This document shows, in pieces, positions 19,788-28,481 of a DNA stretch of 64,000 bases. Source of the DNA: Metabacillus litoralis (GTDB lineage: Bacteria; Bacillota; Bacilli; Bacillales; Bacillaceae); contig NZ_VOQF01000002.1 in NCBI RefSeq assembly GCF_007994985.1, forward strand, positions 62,001 through 126,000. The letters run 5' to 3'. The notes under the pieces are model-generated. The model saw only the letters and a list, made by a program, of their open reading frames with translations, was not told the origin of the DNA and ran no database searches. Within the stretch, counting starts at the first letter, position 1. Every line of letters starts with the position of its first letter. A program made the translations under genes and the position numbers.

Positions 19788-19940
19788 CTAAAAACTTTTA
19801 TTAACTTCAAATAATATTTGTTCCATTATTTCCTTTAGTACATCTTTAACGTTTATTTCATCAGATTCCTGTCCTATTACATAAATATTCATTAGTATTT
19901 CTTGTAATTGTTGAGACGTCAATTTCTCAGAAATGTTCAT
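19788..19940 (-). CDS. Small 50-residue protein between epsG and epsL
   Basis: An ATG at 19940 preceded by GGAGT opens a 50-codon frame beginning MNISEKLTSQQLQEILMNIY and ending FEVNKSF. The stop TAG at 19788-19790 overlaps the AGGAGG ribosome site of epsL, so translation is coupled. It is amphipathic, acidic, and probably helical, without membrane segments. I do not recognise it. The good ribosome site, tight fit and operon position argue for a real gene. Confidence 0.6.
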   Translation of the reverse strand: MNISEKLTSQQLQEILMNIYVIGQESDEINVKDVLKEIMEQILFEVNKSF

Positions 19941-19980
19941 GTTTTACTCCTGTTTTCTAGAATAAAAAACTAAATTGTTT

Positions 19981-21048
19981 CTAAAAATTATAGTATTTAC
20001 TTTCAATCACTATATTAAGAGACATAACCTGCTCATAATAAAAATATAAAAAGTAACAAACCAAAATAGCATAATAAATAAATTTCTTACTACTGTCTTT
20101 AAAGAGGACAATTAACCAAGATATTAAAATTAAATTGTATAATCCAAAATAAATATTAAACCTTGCAAATATCCAGTTTTGTGTAGAGATGAGCAGAAAG
20201 AGAGTGCTAATGATTGATAAATTTACTATATAATCACTTTTCGGCCAAATTTCTCTTAACTTTTCCCTTCCTAGAAAAGCTATTACAATTGGTGCTGTAT
20301 TAACTACTAATCTTAAAATAGAAGCCCCACCTTCTTGAAATTCACTATAATGACCGTATTGTGTGTTTTCTAAAGATGTAAAAAGCAGGTCTACAAAAAG
20401 GTTAAAGCCCATAACAATAAAAATAGAGCCAATGATCAAACCAAATGTTACCTTGGTCCAAGCCTTTCTTCTTACAATAAAATAAATAGGTAGTAGCACC
20501 AATGCAGTTTTGTGAAAAGTTGAAGCAAATAGAATAACAAAAAAGTATCTTTTAAAATTACCATCTATGATATATTTTGTTGCTATAAAAATGATCCCTG
20601 CAGCTAAATATTGTCTGATCCCATTCATTGAAACAGTAAACATACCAGAAGTAATATATACATAAACAGCTAGCTCAAACATTCTTGAATATTTGGATAA
20701 GACAAGGACAATTAAACTATTAGTAATCAGTGCTGTTGTAAAAATCAAAATTTGGGGATCAGTTGTAAAGGTTTGAAGGAACATCTGCAACAAATTAAAA
20801 CCAAAGTCACCTGTAAAGTCTATGCTACTTAATGAGAATTGGGTATTAGAATATGAATGCATATAAAAATAAGTATCACCAATATTATTCCTTAGACCCG
20901 AAACAAGAACCAAGGAGGAAATAACTAGATAAACAAGTACTTTACTCGGCTTTACAAATTGTGATCCAAAGTATAGTGGCTGTGAAAAATACCTCGCAAG
21001 GAGAGAAAGAGTATAAACCACTCCTAAATTAATCCACATTACTGTCAT
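19981..21048 (-). CDS. epsG: EPS polymerase EpsG (Wzy-like membrane protein)
   Basis: 355 residues with about 9-10 membrane spans. The EpsG family features seen are SGLRNNIGDTYFYMHSYSN near residue 50 and SMNGIRQYLAAGIIFIA and STFHKTALVLLPIY in the middle. It should join flipped repeat units on the outer face of the membrane. Position after epsF and before epsL is consistent with B. subtilis, where EpsG follows EpsF; here an extra GT2 gene intervenes. Confidence 0.85.
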   Translation of the reverse strand: MTVMWINLGVVYTLSLLARYFSQPLYFGSQFVKPSKVLVYLVISSLVLVSGLRNNIGDTYFYMHSYSNTQFSLSSIDFTGDFGFNLLQMFLQTFTTDPQILIFTTALITNSLIVLVLSKYSRMFELAVYVYITSGMFTVSMNGIRQYLAAGIIFIATKYIIDGNFKRYFFVILFASTFHKTALVLLPIYFIVRRKAWTKVTFGLIIGSIFIVMGFNLFVDLLFTSLENTQYGHYSEFQEGGASILRLVVNTAPIVIAFLGREKLREIWPKSDYIVNLSIISTLFLLISTQNWIFARFNIYFGLYNLILISWLIVLFKDSSKKFIYYAILVCYFLYFYYEQVMSLNIVIESKYYNF

Positions 21049-21069
21049 TCATAATAATCCTTTCCCTAC

Positions 21070-21972
21070 CTATCCATTTTTCAATACAGTTGCCTTGTTC
21101 GTTCTAGTTATGTATAGATATAATAAGATGCCAAAAGGAGTAGCTAGTAATGTTGAGAATAACTTTGGCGATTCGATTAAAAATTTATGATTTCCAATCA
21201 TTAAACTACTAGATACATAGTGAACAGACTCCCTAATTCTCTCTTTAAAAGTCGGAGCATATTGAATGGCAACTTTCCTAAAAAAAGTAAACCCATTTGG
21301 ATTTTTCTTATACTGGTTGATCATATTCAAACTAGATCCATCTGGTAAATACTCTACATAACAAAGAACTTCATTCATCACTAATAACGGACATTTTTGA
21401 TCAATTAGAATGTATTTGTAGCTAAGTGGACAATATTTTTCTCCCGGAAAAACAGGATATGGCGGTGTTTTTTTTGTTAATTCGGTTCTGTAAACTAGTT
21501 TTTTGTCCCCTTTTACTTTATGTTTTCCATATAAATTGGATAAGGTAGATTCTTTTATACCCTCTGGAATTTTTGTCCCTATTACTTCCCCATTTTGTGT
21601 AGCATCTAGTCCAACAATTCCTGCATATTGACGACCACCATACTTTTTCCAAAACTCAACTATTTTTTCAACTGCATCGTCTGCCATATAATCGTCTGAA
21701 TCGATGCAAACATTTAATTCCGTCTGAATTATTTCATAAGCCGCATTATGAGCGCCATGCATTCCTTGATTTTCTTGATAGTGATAAATGATAGGAATTT
21801 TGTTTTCCTCTATCCAAGAATCTATTAGTTCTTTTGTGTTATCCGTAGACCCATCATCAATAATTAACCAGACAAAATCTTTACTTTTTTGTCTTTTAAG
21901 ACTTTCGTAACAAAGGTGTAGGGTATAAGCACGATTGTATGTTGGTGTAAACACAGTTAATGTCGGAAGCAT
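21070..21972 (-). CDS. Glycosyltransferase family 2
   Basis: 300 residues. TLTVFTPTYNRAYTLHLCYE, WLIIDDGSTDNTKELIDSW and LNVCIDSDDYMADDAVEKIV are the GT-A motifs, with an H-x-N region (GMHGAHNAAYE) typical of this subgroup. Two-base gap to epsF. It occupies a place between epsF and epsG that is empty in B. subtilis. It does not look like the motility clutch EpsE. Substrates unknown. Confidence 0.85.
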   Translation of the reverse strand: MLPTLTVFTPTYNRAYTLHLCYESLKRQKSKDFVWLIIDDGSTDNTKELIDSWIEENKIPIIYHYQENQGMHGAHNAAYEIIQTELNVCIDSDDYMADDAVEKIVEFWKKYGGRQYAGIVGLDATQNGEVIGTKIPEGIKESTLSNLYGKHKVKGDKKLVYRTELTKKTPPYPVFPGEKYCPLSYKYILIDQKCPLLVMNEVLCYVEYLPDGSSLNMINQYKKNPNGFTFFRKVAIQYAPTFKERIRESVHYVSSSLMIGNHKFLIESPKLFSTLLATPFGILLYLYITRTNKATVLKNG

Positions 21973-21974
21973 CT

Positions 21975-23084
21975 CTACACCTCCACCGATTCTAAAGAAT
22001 GTTTGAAATAGAAATCAGTTAACCAATTTGCCATTGTTTCCGTATCATATCCACTTTTTCTCAACAAATTATAGGTATCAGCATGTTCAGTGGTTATATT
22101 TATTATTTTCTCTGCCCATTTTTCTTGTGAATCATTTAGACTAACATACTGAACTCTTCCAGTAAGATTAGTTTCACTGGTTATTGAGTCTGAGACAATA
22201 CAATTTAAACCAGCAGCTTGAGCTTCCACCAATACGACTGGTAATCCTTCAAATAGGGATGGAAATAGGAAGACATCCATCGCTTGCATAAGCTCTGATA
22301 TATCTTCTCTTACCCCCAGGAATTTTATTTTGGAAGATATATTAAGTCTTTCTGCTTTTCGTTCAATTTCTGTTCTTAGGTGACCATCGCCTACTAACAC
22401 AAGGATTGAATCAGGCTTTTTATCAAGGACTAAGTTAAAAATATCAAGAAGAAATTCGTGGTTTTTTTGTTTATTAAATCTTCCAATATGCCCAATCACT
22501 AATTGACCATCAATATTTAATTTTCTTCTCATTGTCATTCTTAATTTTTCATTGTACTTAAATTCTTTTACGTTAACAGCGTTATTAAGCACTGTAACTT
22601 CCTTTTGTTCTCCAAATAGCCATTTACCTGCGTTTTTAGAGCAAGCAAAGAAGTCTGTCGGCTGATCTTTCATTACACTTCTTGCATACATTCGAAACGG
22701 AAGTTTCAAATCAATACCTAAATCACTCAAGTGACTATGTGCGATTCTACATGGAACACCAAATTGCTTAGCTGTTCTTAAAACAAAACTACTATTCTCA
22801 TTATTATGTGCATGAACTACTTTAAACTCTTTATGCTCTGTAAAAAATTGATTTAATAGCCTGAAGTATTTCTGATAATTTCCTGGTCTGATTTGTGGCA
22901 TTCGAAAAATCCGACCACCTAAACTTTCAATTTCAACATCATAATGACCTCTTTCCTCACGATGCACCATAAAATCAAATTGAATCTTCTCTTTATCAAT
23001 TTGCCGGTAATAGTTCATCAGCATGGTCTCTAGTCCACCGCGGTTCATGATAGTTACGACTTGTAAAACTCTAATTGGTTTCAG
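21975..23084 (-). CDS. epsF: Glycosyltransferase EpsF (family 4), probable CTG start
   Basis: A glycosyltransferase of the EPS repeat unit. The first ATG (23048) would begin at MNRGGLETMLMNYYRQ, cutting off the first beta-strand. Extending the open frame 12 codons gives KPIRVLQVVTIMNRGGLETM, the complete family N-terminus, and brings a CTG (23084) to seven bases after an AGGAGG. No ATG, GTG or TTG occurs in that extension, so CTG is the likely start, giving 369 residues. VIGHIGRFNKQKNHEFLLDI and EGLPVVLVEA are the donor motifs. The ribosome site overlaps the upstream stop codon, so translation is coupled. Confidence 0.85.
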   Translation of the reverse strand: MKPIRVLQVVTIMNRGGLETMLMNYYRQIDKEKIQFDFMVHREERGHYDVEIESLGGRIFRMPQIRPGNYQKYFRLLNQFFTEHKEFKVVHAHNNENSSFVLRTAKQFGVPCRIAHSHLSDLGIDLKLPFRMYARSVMKDQPTDFFACSKNAGKWLFGEQKEVTVLNNAVNVKEFKYNEKLRMTMRRKLNIDGQLVIGHIGRFNKQKNHEFLLDIFNLVLDKKPDSILVLVGDGHLRTEIERKAERLNISSKIKFLGVREDISELMQAMDVFLFPSLFEGLPVVLVEAQAAGLNCIVSDSITSETNLTGRVQYVSLNDSQEKWAEKIINITTEHADTYNLLRKSGYDTETMANWLTDFYFKHSLESVEV

Positions 23085-23095
23085 TATAATCCCTC

Positions 23096-24163
23096 CTATC
23101 TAACAGTTTTTCTTAAAACTTCAATCGATACTAACATCATATATAATCCAATTGTTATTCGCTTTTTTGCAAAGAAAAAAAACGTTTTCCAGATCAATGT
23201 GAAATGCTTGAATTCAAGTTGATCAAGAGAACGTTTTAACTTATGATTATTTAATATTTTTGTTAAATCATTAACCTGTTTAAATATGGAATGATTGCTT
23301 CCTTTACTGATCGTGTTTAAACCTAATCCCAATGTATTTAAACAAATCCGATTATTAAGTGCTAACTGAAATTCATCTCCTAATTTCTTTTCAGTTATGA
23401 AACCCTCCATTCTGTTATAAAGCTTTCCAAACTGCCTTACTAATTCAGGATTATGTTTAGATGTGATTGATTTGTCATTAGCTCGCCAGTAATGGTAGTA
23501 AGGCTGACTTAGAAAAACAAAACTTTTTGCATAATAACTAGTATGAATATTAAATAGAGTGTCTTCATTACTTCCGATTTCACTCAAGTCTACAAAATAA
23601 ATATTATTTCTTTTTAATAAATCTGAACGATATAGTTTAGACCAAACTGTCCCCCAAGCATCTAGTAGTTCTGGGTTTGCAATTTCTTCTTTTACAGGTC
23701 CAACTAGGCGACGAGTGAGATAAGTTTGAACATCCTTGTTAAAATAAGAAGTAAGGTTTGGTAAATCGAACGTTTTTTCTTTTGAGTGTGTACCAAATTC
23801 ACGAAAATAACTACACATAACAATATCGATTTGTTCCTTTTCCGCTATTAGCAACATGTCTTTGTACATACTAGGATTAATCCAATCGTCTGGATCAACA
23901 AAACCTATATACTCTCCCTTTGCTATATTAATACCATCATTCCTCGCAGCAGAAACTCCTTCATTTTCCTTGTTAATGATTGTAATTCGTTTATCTTTCG
24001 CTTCATATTTATGAAGAATTTGTAAACTAGTATCCGTTGACCCATCATTAATTGTAATAATTTCAACACTATTTAATTCTTGCCCTAACAAAGTATCTAA
24101 ACATCTACTTAAATATTCTTCCATATTATAAATAGGCACGATTATACTGATCTTTGGTTTCAT
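23096..24163 (-). CDS. Glycosyltransferase family 2, EpsH-like
   Basis: 355 residues. ISIIVPIYNMEEYLSRCLDT, ITINDGSTDTSLQIL, GVSAARNDGINIAKGEYIGF and VDPDDWINPSMY are GT-A motifs. The central DAWGTVWSKLYR and SNEDTLFN resemble EpsH from B. subtilis as I remember it, but the gene sits where epsE lies in that species. It overlaps the end of epsD by 38 bases, which indicates coupled translation. No EpsE-like clutch residues are recognisable. Confidence 0.82.
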   Translation of the reverse strand: MKPKISIIVPIYNMEEYLSRCLDTLLGQELNSVEIITINDGSTDTSLQILHKYEAKDKRITIINKENEGVSAARNDGINIAKGEYIGFVDPDDWINPSMYKDMLLIAEKEQIDIVMCSYFREFGTHSKEKTFDLPNLTSYFNKDVQTYLTRRLVGPVKEEIANPELLDAWGTVWSKLYRSDLLKRNNIYFVDLSEIGSNEDTLFNIHTSYYAKSFVFLSQPYYHYWRANDKSITSKHNPELVRQFGKLYNRMEGFITEKKLGDEFQLALNNRICLNTLGLGLNTISKGSNHSIFKQVNDLTKILNNHKLKRSLDQLEFKHFTLIWKTFFFFAKKRITIGLYMMLVSIEVLRKTVR

Positions 24164-25292
24164 CCATATCCCTCAACATATATCTTAAATAGATATTACT
24201 TAATTCCTTACCAACACTGGAGATATCATAACGACTTACCATTCGTAAGCTATTCTCTCCAAACCTTTTATACATTTCATTTGACATTGCTAACACCTTT
24301 AATTTTTCTGCAAATTTGTTACTATCTAAAGGATTGATAAGAAAGCCATTTTGTTCGTTTATAAGCAGTTCATTATGCCCTCGATTCTCCGTAGCAACCA
24401 CAGGCAATCCACAAGCCATCGCTTCCATAATATTAACAGGCAGTCCTTCTCGTAAGCTTGAAGCAACAGCGATATCACACATTGGAAGAATGTCGACTAT
24501 ATCAGTCCGATACCCTAAAAAATTAACCATATTTTCCACACCGAGGTCGATAGCTAACTTTCTACATGAATTCTGCAGAACACCTTCCCCTGCTAAAAGC
24601 AATTTTGCGTTAGGAACAGTTTCCTTTATTTTCGCTAATGCTTTAATTAACAATTGTTGATTTTTATTTTTGTTAAATTCTGCAGCGTAAAAGAACAAAA
24701 AATCGTCTTCATTGTAACCAGATTTTACTCTTCGTTCGAGTTTATCTACTTCATTTATTGGCTTGTATCGATCTGTATCCACACCAACACCGTGTACATG
24801 TTCAACTTCTTTCGCCATGAATCGATGGGCGATAGCACGATGGTAGTCTTCTTCATTAATTGTGATCAAACAATCGGTATACCTAGCAAGCACCTTCTCA
24901 ATCGGGTAATAAAGCAGCCAATTCATCAACGGCGCTCCCTTACAAAAATGAAAACCATGTGCAGTATAAAGCACTTTTGTTCCATTTTTTTTAGTTTGCT
25001 TTGCTGCGATTCTAGTAAGAACTCCACCCATCGGAGTGTGACAATGTATGATCTTATAGTCATTCTCGTTAATAATTAACTTTAATTCCACATAAGCTGC
25101 TAGATTTCTATAATTAAAAGGTGACCTCTGAATAGGGATATTAAACTTCTTATCAACAAAAGGAATTTCCATCTCTCCGCTAGCCGCGATATGAACATCC
25201 CAGCCTTTTTCCTTAAACCATTTTAAAATCGGTAGATGAAATGCTTTAAAGTGATAGTCAACAGTTGCACAAAATAATACTTTATTTGCCAC
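24126..25292 (-). CDS. epsD: Glycosyltransferase EpsD (family 4)
   Basis: 388 residues from a GTG at 25292 with AAGGAT upstream. KVLFCATVDYHFKAFHLPIL, IHCHTPMGGVLTRIAAKQ, LYTAHGFHFCKGAPLMNW and the donor-site EGLPVNIMEA are the EpsD/CapM-type motifs. It is the first gene after the galU terminator. It probably adds the second sugar to the lipid-linked primer. The small downstream overlap and identical order to B. subtilis support the name. Confidence 0.9.
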   Translation of the reverse strand: MANKVLFCATVDYHFKAFHLPILKWFKEKGWDVHIAASGEMEIPFVDKKFNIPIQRSPFNYRNLAAYVELKLIINENDYKIIHCHTPMGGVLTRIAAKQTKKNGTKVLYTAHGFHFCKGAPLMNWLLYYPIEKVLARYTDCLITINEEDYHRAIAHRFMAKEVEHVHGVGVDTDRYKPINEVDKLERRVKSGYNEDDFLFFYAAEFNKNKNQQLLIKALAKIKETVPNAKLLLAGEGVLQNSCRKLAIDLGVENMVNFLGYRTDIVDILPMCDIAVASSLREGLPVNIMEAMACGLPVVATENRGHNELLINEQNGFLINPLDSNKFAEKLKVLAMSNEMYKRFGENSLRMVSRYDISSVGKELSNIYLRYMLRDMDETKDQYNRAYL

Positions 25293-25308
25293 AATGTATC
25301 ATCCTTTT

Positions 25309-25344
25309 TTCAAAAGAAAAAACACCTAGTAATGACTAGGTGTT
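25309..25344 (-). terminator. Intrinsic terminator between galU and epsD
   Basis: A perfect 10-bp stem (AACACCTAGT and ACTAGGTGTT) with a four-base loop overlaps the galU stop. On the minus strand it is followed by TTTTTTCTTTTG, a good U-tract. epsD and everything after it would be cut off from the epsA promoter without antitermination, which fits with the EAR element upstream. Confidence 0.85.
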
Positions 25345-26224
25345 AAATCTCAGTTACTTCTTTTTCTATGACTTTATTTAAAAAATTTAGTAGCTCATAT
25401 CTTAAATCATCGCGCTGAAGGGCAAGCTCAATGGTTGTTTGAATAAAGCCCATTTTTTCTCCAACATCATAGCGTTTGCCTTCGAAATTATATGCATAAA
25501 TTGCTTCATAATTGTTTAATGTTGCAATAGCATCTGTTAGTTGAATTTCTCCACCAGCACCTGGCTTTTGCTCTGCTAACATTTCAAAGATTTTTGGACT
25601 TAAAATATAACGTCCCATTATAGCTAGGTTCGATGGCGCATCTTTTAGTTTTGGCTTTTCAATCAAATTTTGAACATTATAAAATCGTTCCCCTACTTCA
25701 ACAGCATCTACAATCCCATATCGTGATACTTCTTCGTCTTTTACATGTTGTACTCCAATGATTGAAGCATTATACCGTTCATACTGATCAATCATTTGTT
25801 TTAAACATGGCTTCTCAGCTCTGACGATATCGTCACCTAACAAAACGGCAAAAGGCTCATTCCCAATAAACTTTCTTGCACACCATATCGCATGCCCTAA
25901 TCCTCTTGGTTCCTTTTGACGGATATAATGTATATCAACAAGCTTTGATGCTTTCTGAACCTCATTTAATAGTTCAATCTTTCCTTTTTCCGCTAACGTA
26001 TGTTCTAACTCAAATGAATGATCAAAGTGATCCTCAATCGCACGTTTTCCTTTTCCCGTCACAATAATAATATCTTCAATCCCAGATTCTACCGCTTCTT
26101 CAACAATGTATTGAATCGTTGGTTTATCAACGATTGGTAGCATTTCCTTTGGCATTGCTTTTGTTGCTGGCAAAAATCTTGTTCCTAATCCTGCAGCTGG
26201 GATAATCGCTTTTCTTACCTTCAC
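25343..26224 (-). CDS. galU: UTP-glucose-1-phosphate uridylyltransferase
   Basis: 293 residues from a GTG with GAGGAGA upstream. It makes UDP-glucose from UTP and glucose-1-phosphate. [20 protein letters not shown] is the nucleotide-binding start, followed by [18 protein letters not shown] and [15 protein letters not shown]. In B. subtilis gtaB lies elsewhere; here it is in the eps operon between epsC and epsD and gives the cluster its own sugar-nucleotide supply, together with galE at the left end. Confidence 0.95.
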   Translation of the reverse strand: MKVRKAIIPAAGLGTRFLPATKAMPKEMLPIVDKPTIQYIVEEAVESGIEDIIIVTGKGKRAIEDHFDHSFELEHTLAEKGKIELLNEVQKASKLVDIHYIRQKEPRGLGHAIWCARKFIGNEPFAVLLGDDIVRAEKPCLKQMIDQYERYNASIIGVQHVKDEEVSRYGIVDAVEVGERFYNVQNLIEKPKLKDAPSNLAIMGRYILSPKIFEMLAEQKPGAGGEIQLTDAIATLNNYEAIYAYNFEGKRYDVGEKMGFIQTTIELALQRDDLRYELLNFLNKVIEKEVTEI

Positions 26225-26241
26225 ACTGACACTCTCCTCTA

Positions 26242-28065
26242 TTAAACTGAGACTAATTTTTTATTATAGACAACTCTTGCATTTGCTAAATCTAGTAATG
26301 ATTTTCGTAGATGTTCACGATCTAGTGATTTGAAGTTTTTAATAATATAATCTATTTCTTCTATATATAACTCAGATGTTTTACCAATGTAGATTTTCGG
26401 ATAAATTTGCTCTTCGTGAACTTCTTCACTGCTTAAAAGTTCTTCAAAAAGTTTTTCACCAGGTCTCATACCTGTGTATTCAATACCGATTTCATCTAAA
26501 TTATTTCCTGAAAGTTTTATGAGATTTATTGCTAATTCGACAATTTTGACCGGTTCACCCATATCTAAGACGAAAATTTCTCCACCCTTAGCAAGTGCTC
26601 CTGCTTGGATGACTAGTCTTGAAGCTTCCGGAATTGTCATAAAGTAACGAACCATATCAGGGTGAGTAACTGTTACAGGTCCACCACTTTGTATTTGTTT
26701 TTTGAATAGAGGAATAACACTCCCTCTACTACCAAGAACATTACCAAAACGTACAGCAACAAATCTTGTTGAACTAATTTGATCGAAATGCTGAATGATC
26801 ATCTCTGCTAATCTTTTTGTTGAACCCATTACACTCGTTGGGTTAACCGCTTTGTCTGTTGAGATCATGACGAAGGTTTCAACACCATGAATACTTGACG
26901 CTTGAGCAATATTTCTTGTTCCTATCATATTGTTTTTTACCGCTTCCTCTGGACTACGTTCCATTAAAGGTACATGTTTATGAGCAGCAGCATGATAAAC
27001 AACATGTGGTTGGTATTCTTTCATCACACTTGAAAGCTTGTCATAATCTTGTAAATCTGCAATTTCAGTGATAAAATCGATCCCAGCGTTTTTGAATAGA
27101 TCATTTAGTTCCATTTCAATTGTGTAAATACTGTTTTCACCGTGTCCTAATAAAATTAGTGCTTTTGGCTTGAAGCTAGAAATTTGTCTACAAATTTCAG
27201 ATCCAATTGATCCTCCTGCACCTGTTACTAAAACTACTTTATTTGTCACATACTCACTAATACTAGTAATATCTAACTCTATTGTCTCTCTACCAAGAAG
27301 ATCCTCCACTTGTACATCACGAAATTGATTAACAGATACTTTACCTGTCATAAGATCTTCAAGCATAGGAATCATTTGTGTTTTTGCATTTGTTTTTGCA
27401 CATTCTTTAAATATATGGTTCAATTGCTTTTTATTAAGTGATGGAATAGCAATAACTATGTTTGCTATATTGAATTCTTTCGTGATTTTCTCAATTTGAT
27501 CTACACCACCAGCTACAGGTATTCCTAATATATCTAATTTTTGTTTCTTCGTATTATCATCAATAAATGCAACTGGTTGTAACTCTGCATCATGATTTTG
27601 AAGTAATTGTCTTGCCACCATTGTTCCGGCAGAACCGGCACCGACAATAAGTGTTCGTTTTTGATTTATCGTGTTTCTTAAATATGTATCACGATACACT
27701 CTCCAAACAAATCGTGAACCTCCAATAAATAGCAAATGGATCATCCAAGTAATGGCCAGGATGCGAAAATCTATTTGACGCTGAACAACTTGCTGTACAA
27801 TAGCTGTTACGATAATCGTAAAAGTAATAACTTTAAAAATACTAATAAGTTCCCCTACACTTGCATATTCCCATGCTTTTTTATAAAGCTTATACAGAAA
27901 AGAAAAAAGGTGATGACTTAGTAATAGTGCAATTGAGCTGATAAATACAGGAAGAGTTAGAGTTTGCATGTTGGGGTTTATTAAAGCTTGGCTAAAGTAA
28001 ATAGTTGATAATACAATGATTGAATCTAATCCGATTAGTAACCAGATTCGACTATGATAGGACAA
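26242..28065 (-). CDS. epsC: UDP-sugar 4,6-dehydratase EpsC (CapD/PglF-like)
   Basis: 607 residues from a TTG at 28065 (AAGGAG nine bases upstream). Four N-terminal membrane spans cover residues 1-110. A CoA-binding-like Rossmann domain follows ([17 protein letters not shown]), then the SDR domain from about 285 ([19 protein letters not shown]). [12 protein letters not shown] and [20 protein letters not shown] hold the active-site region. It makes the 4-keto-6-deoxy intermediate for bacillosamine. The gene is in its usual place after the EAR RNA. Confidence 0.93.
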   Translation of the reverse strand: MSYHSRIWLLIGLDSIIVLSTIYFSQALINPNMQTLTLPVFISSIALLLSHHLFSFLYKLYKKAWEYASVGELISIFKVITFTIIVTAIVQQVVQRQIDFRILAITWMIHLLFIGGSRFVWRVYRDTYLRNTINQKRTLIVGAGSAGTMVARQLLQNHDAELQPVAFIDDNTKKQKLDILGIPVAGGVDQIEKITKEFNIANIVIAIPSLNKKQLNHIFKECAKTNAKTQMIPMLEDLMTGKVSVNQFRDVQVEDLLGRETIELDITSISEYVTNKVVLVTGAGGSIGSEICRQISSFKPKALILLGHGENSIYTIEMELNDLFKNAGIDFITEIADLQDYDKLSSVMKEYQPHVVYHAAAHKHVPLMERSPEEAVKNNMIGTRNIAQASSIHGVETFVMISTDKAVNPTSVMGSTKRLAEMIIQHFDQISSTRFVAVRFGNVLGSRGSVIPLFKKQIQSGGPVTVTHPDMVRYFMTIPEASRLVIQAGALAKGGEIFVLDMGEPVKIVELAINLIKLSGNNLDEIGIEYTGMRPGEKLFEELLSSEEVHEEQIYPKIYIGKTSELYIEEIDYIIKNFKSLDREHLRKSLLDLANARVVYNKKLVSV

Positions 28066-28084
28066 AGCATCTCACTCCTTTCAT

Positions 28085-28240
28085 TTAATTTTGCGATGTT
28101 TTCTTTAATAGCATTGTTCTTTTTTGTATGGCAACATCTAGTTCCTTTTTAAATAACTCAAGCTGTTCTATTGAAGCATCTTGTTTTATGTATCGCACGA
28201 GTTTCTTCATTGCTTTTGGGAATTGATCAAATTCCTTCAT
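28085..28240 (-). CDS. Small basic protein between the EAR RNA and epsC
   Basis: 51 residues from an ATG at 28240 with AAAAGGAGC upstream; an upstream in-frame ATG at 28291 has no ribosome site. It begins MKEFDQFPKAMKKLVRYIKQ and ends KRTMLLKKTSQN. Predicted all-helical and strongly basic, with no membrane segment. I do not recognise it and B. subtilis has no gene here as far as I know. Its ribosome site and 19-base gap to epsC suggest that it is translated. Confidence 0.6.
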   Translation of the reverse strand: MKEFDQFPKAMKKLVRYIKQDASIEQLELFKKELDVAIQKRTMLLKKTSQN

Positions 28241-28320
28241 TTTTTCAGCTCCTTTTATACTAAAATAATTACGTATAAATCTCGTTTCCAAGATATATGC
28301 GTAATTATTTTAATAAATAT

Positions 28321-28432
28321 GGGCATTCAACCCGCCCTCACACCATACTCTTGACGACAAGCGCCTAAGGTTTTTTTCAACCCACAGTATGACCGAGTAC
28401 CTCCTTAGATAAAGGCTAGGAGATATCACCTG
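28321..28432 (-). ncRNA. EAR / epsC antitermination RNA element
   Basis: Lies in the untranslated gap between epsB and epsC, the place of the known EAR (eps-associated RNA) element of Bacillales that allows polymerase to read through distant terminators. On the minus strand I see a CTCCT/AGGAG stem, GGTACTCGGTCATACTGTGG with its CATACT pairing to a later AGTATG, a CTTG-TCGT-CAAG tetraloop stem, and a 3' hairpin GGGCGGGTTGAATGCCC. These blocks fit the EAR consensus as I recall it. Two intrinsic terminators lie downstream in the operon. Confidence 0.85.
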
Positions 28433-28447
28433 AATTTTATTTCGATC

Positions 28448-28478
28448 TTTATATTCTTTATAAAGAACAAATAATCAA
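28448..28478 (-). promoter_or_regulatory. Possible internal promoter with SinR-type box
   Basis: On the minus strand TTGATT and AATATA are spaced by 17 bases (an alternative TATAAA is at 19). The spacer holds TGTTCTTTATA, which also occurs in the spacer of the epsA promoter. TTCTTTATAAAGAA is palindromic. It would start transcripts just upstream of the EAR element. It could be an additional SinR-controlled promoter or an operator without promoter. Confidence 0.45.
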
Positions 28479-28481
28479 AAA

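Noticed and set aside
23096-24163. EpsE-like motility clutch
   Set aside because: The gene lies in the epsE position but its motifs and length (355 residues) fit EpsH/EpsJ-type transferases, not EpsE (~278 residues).
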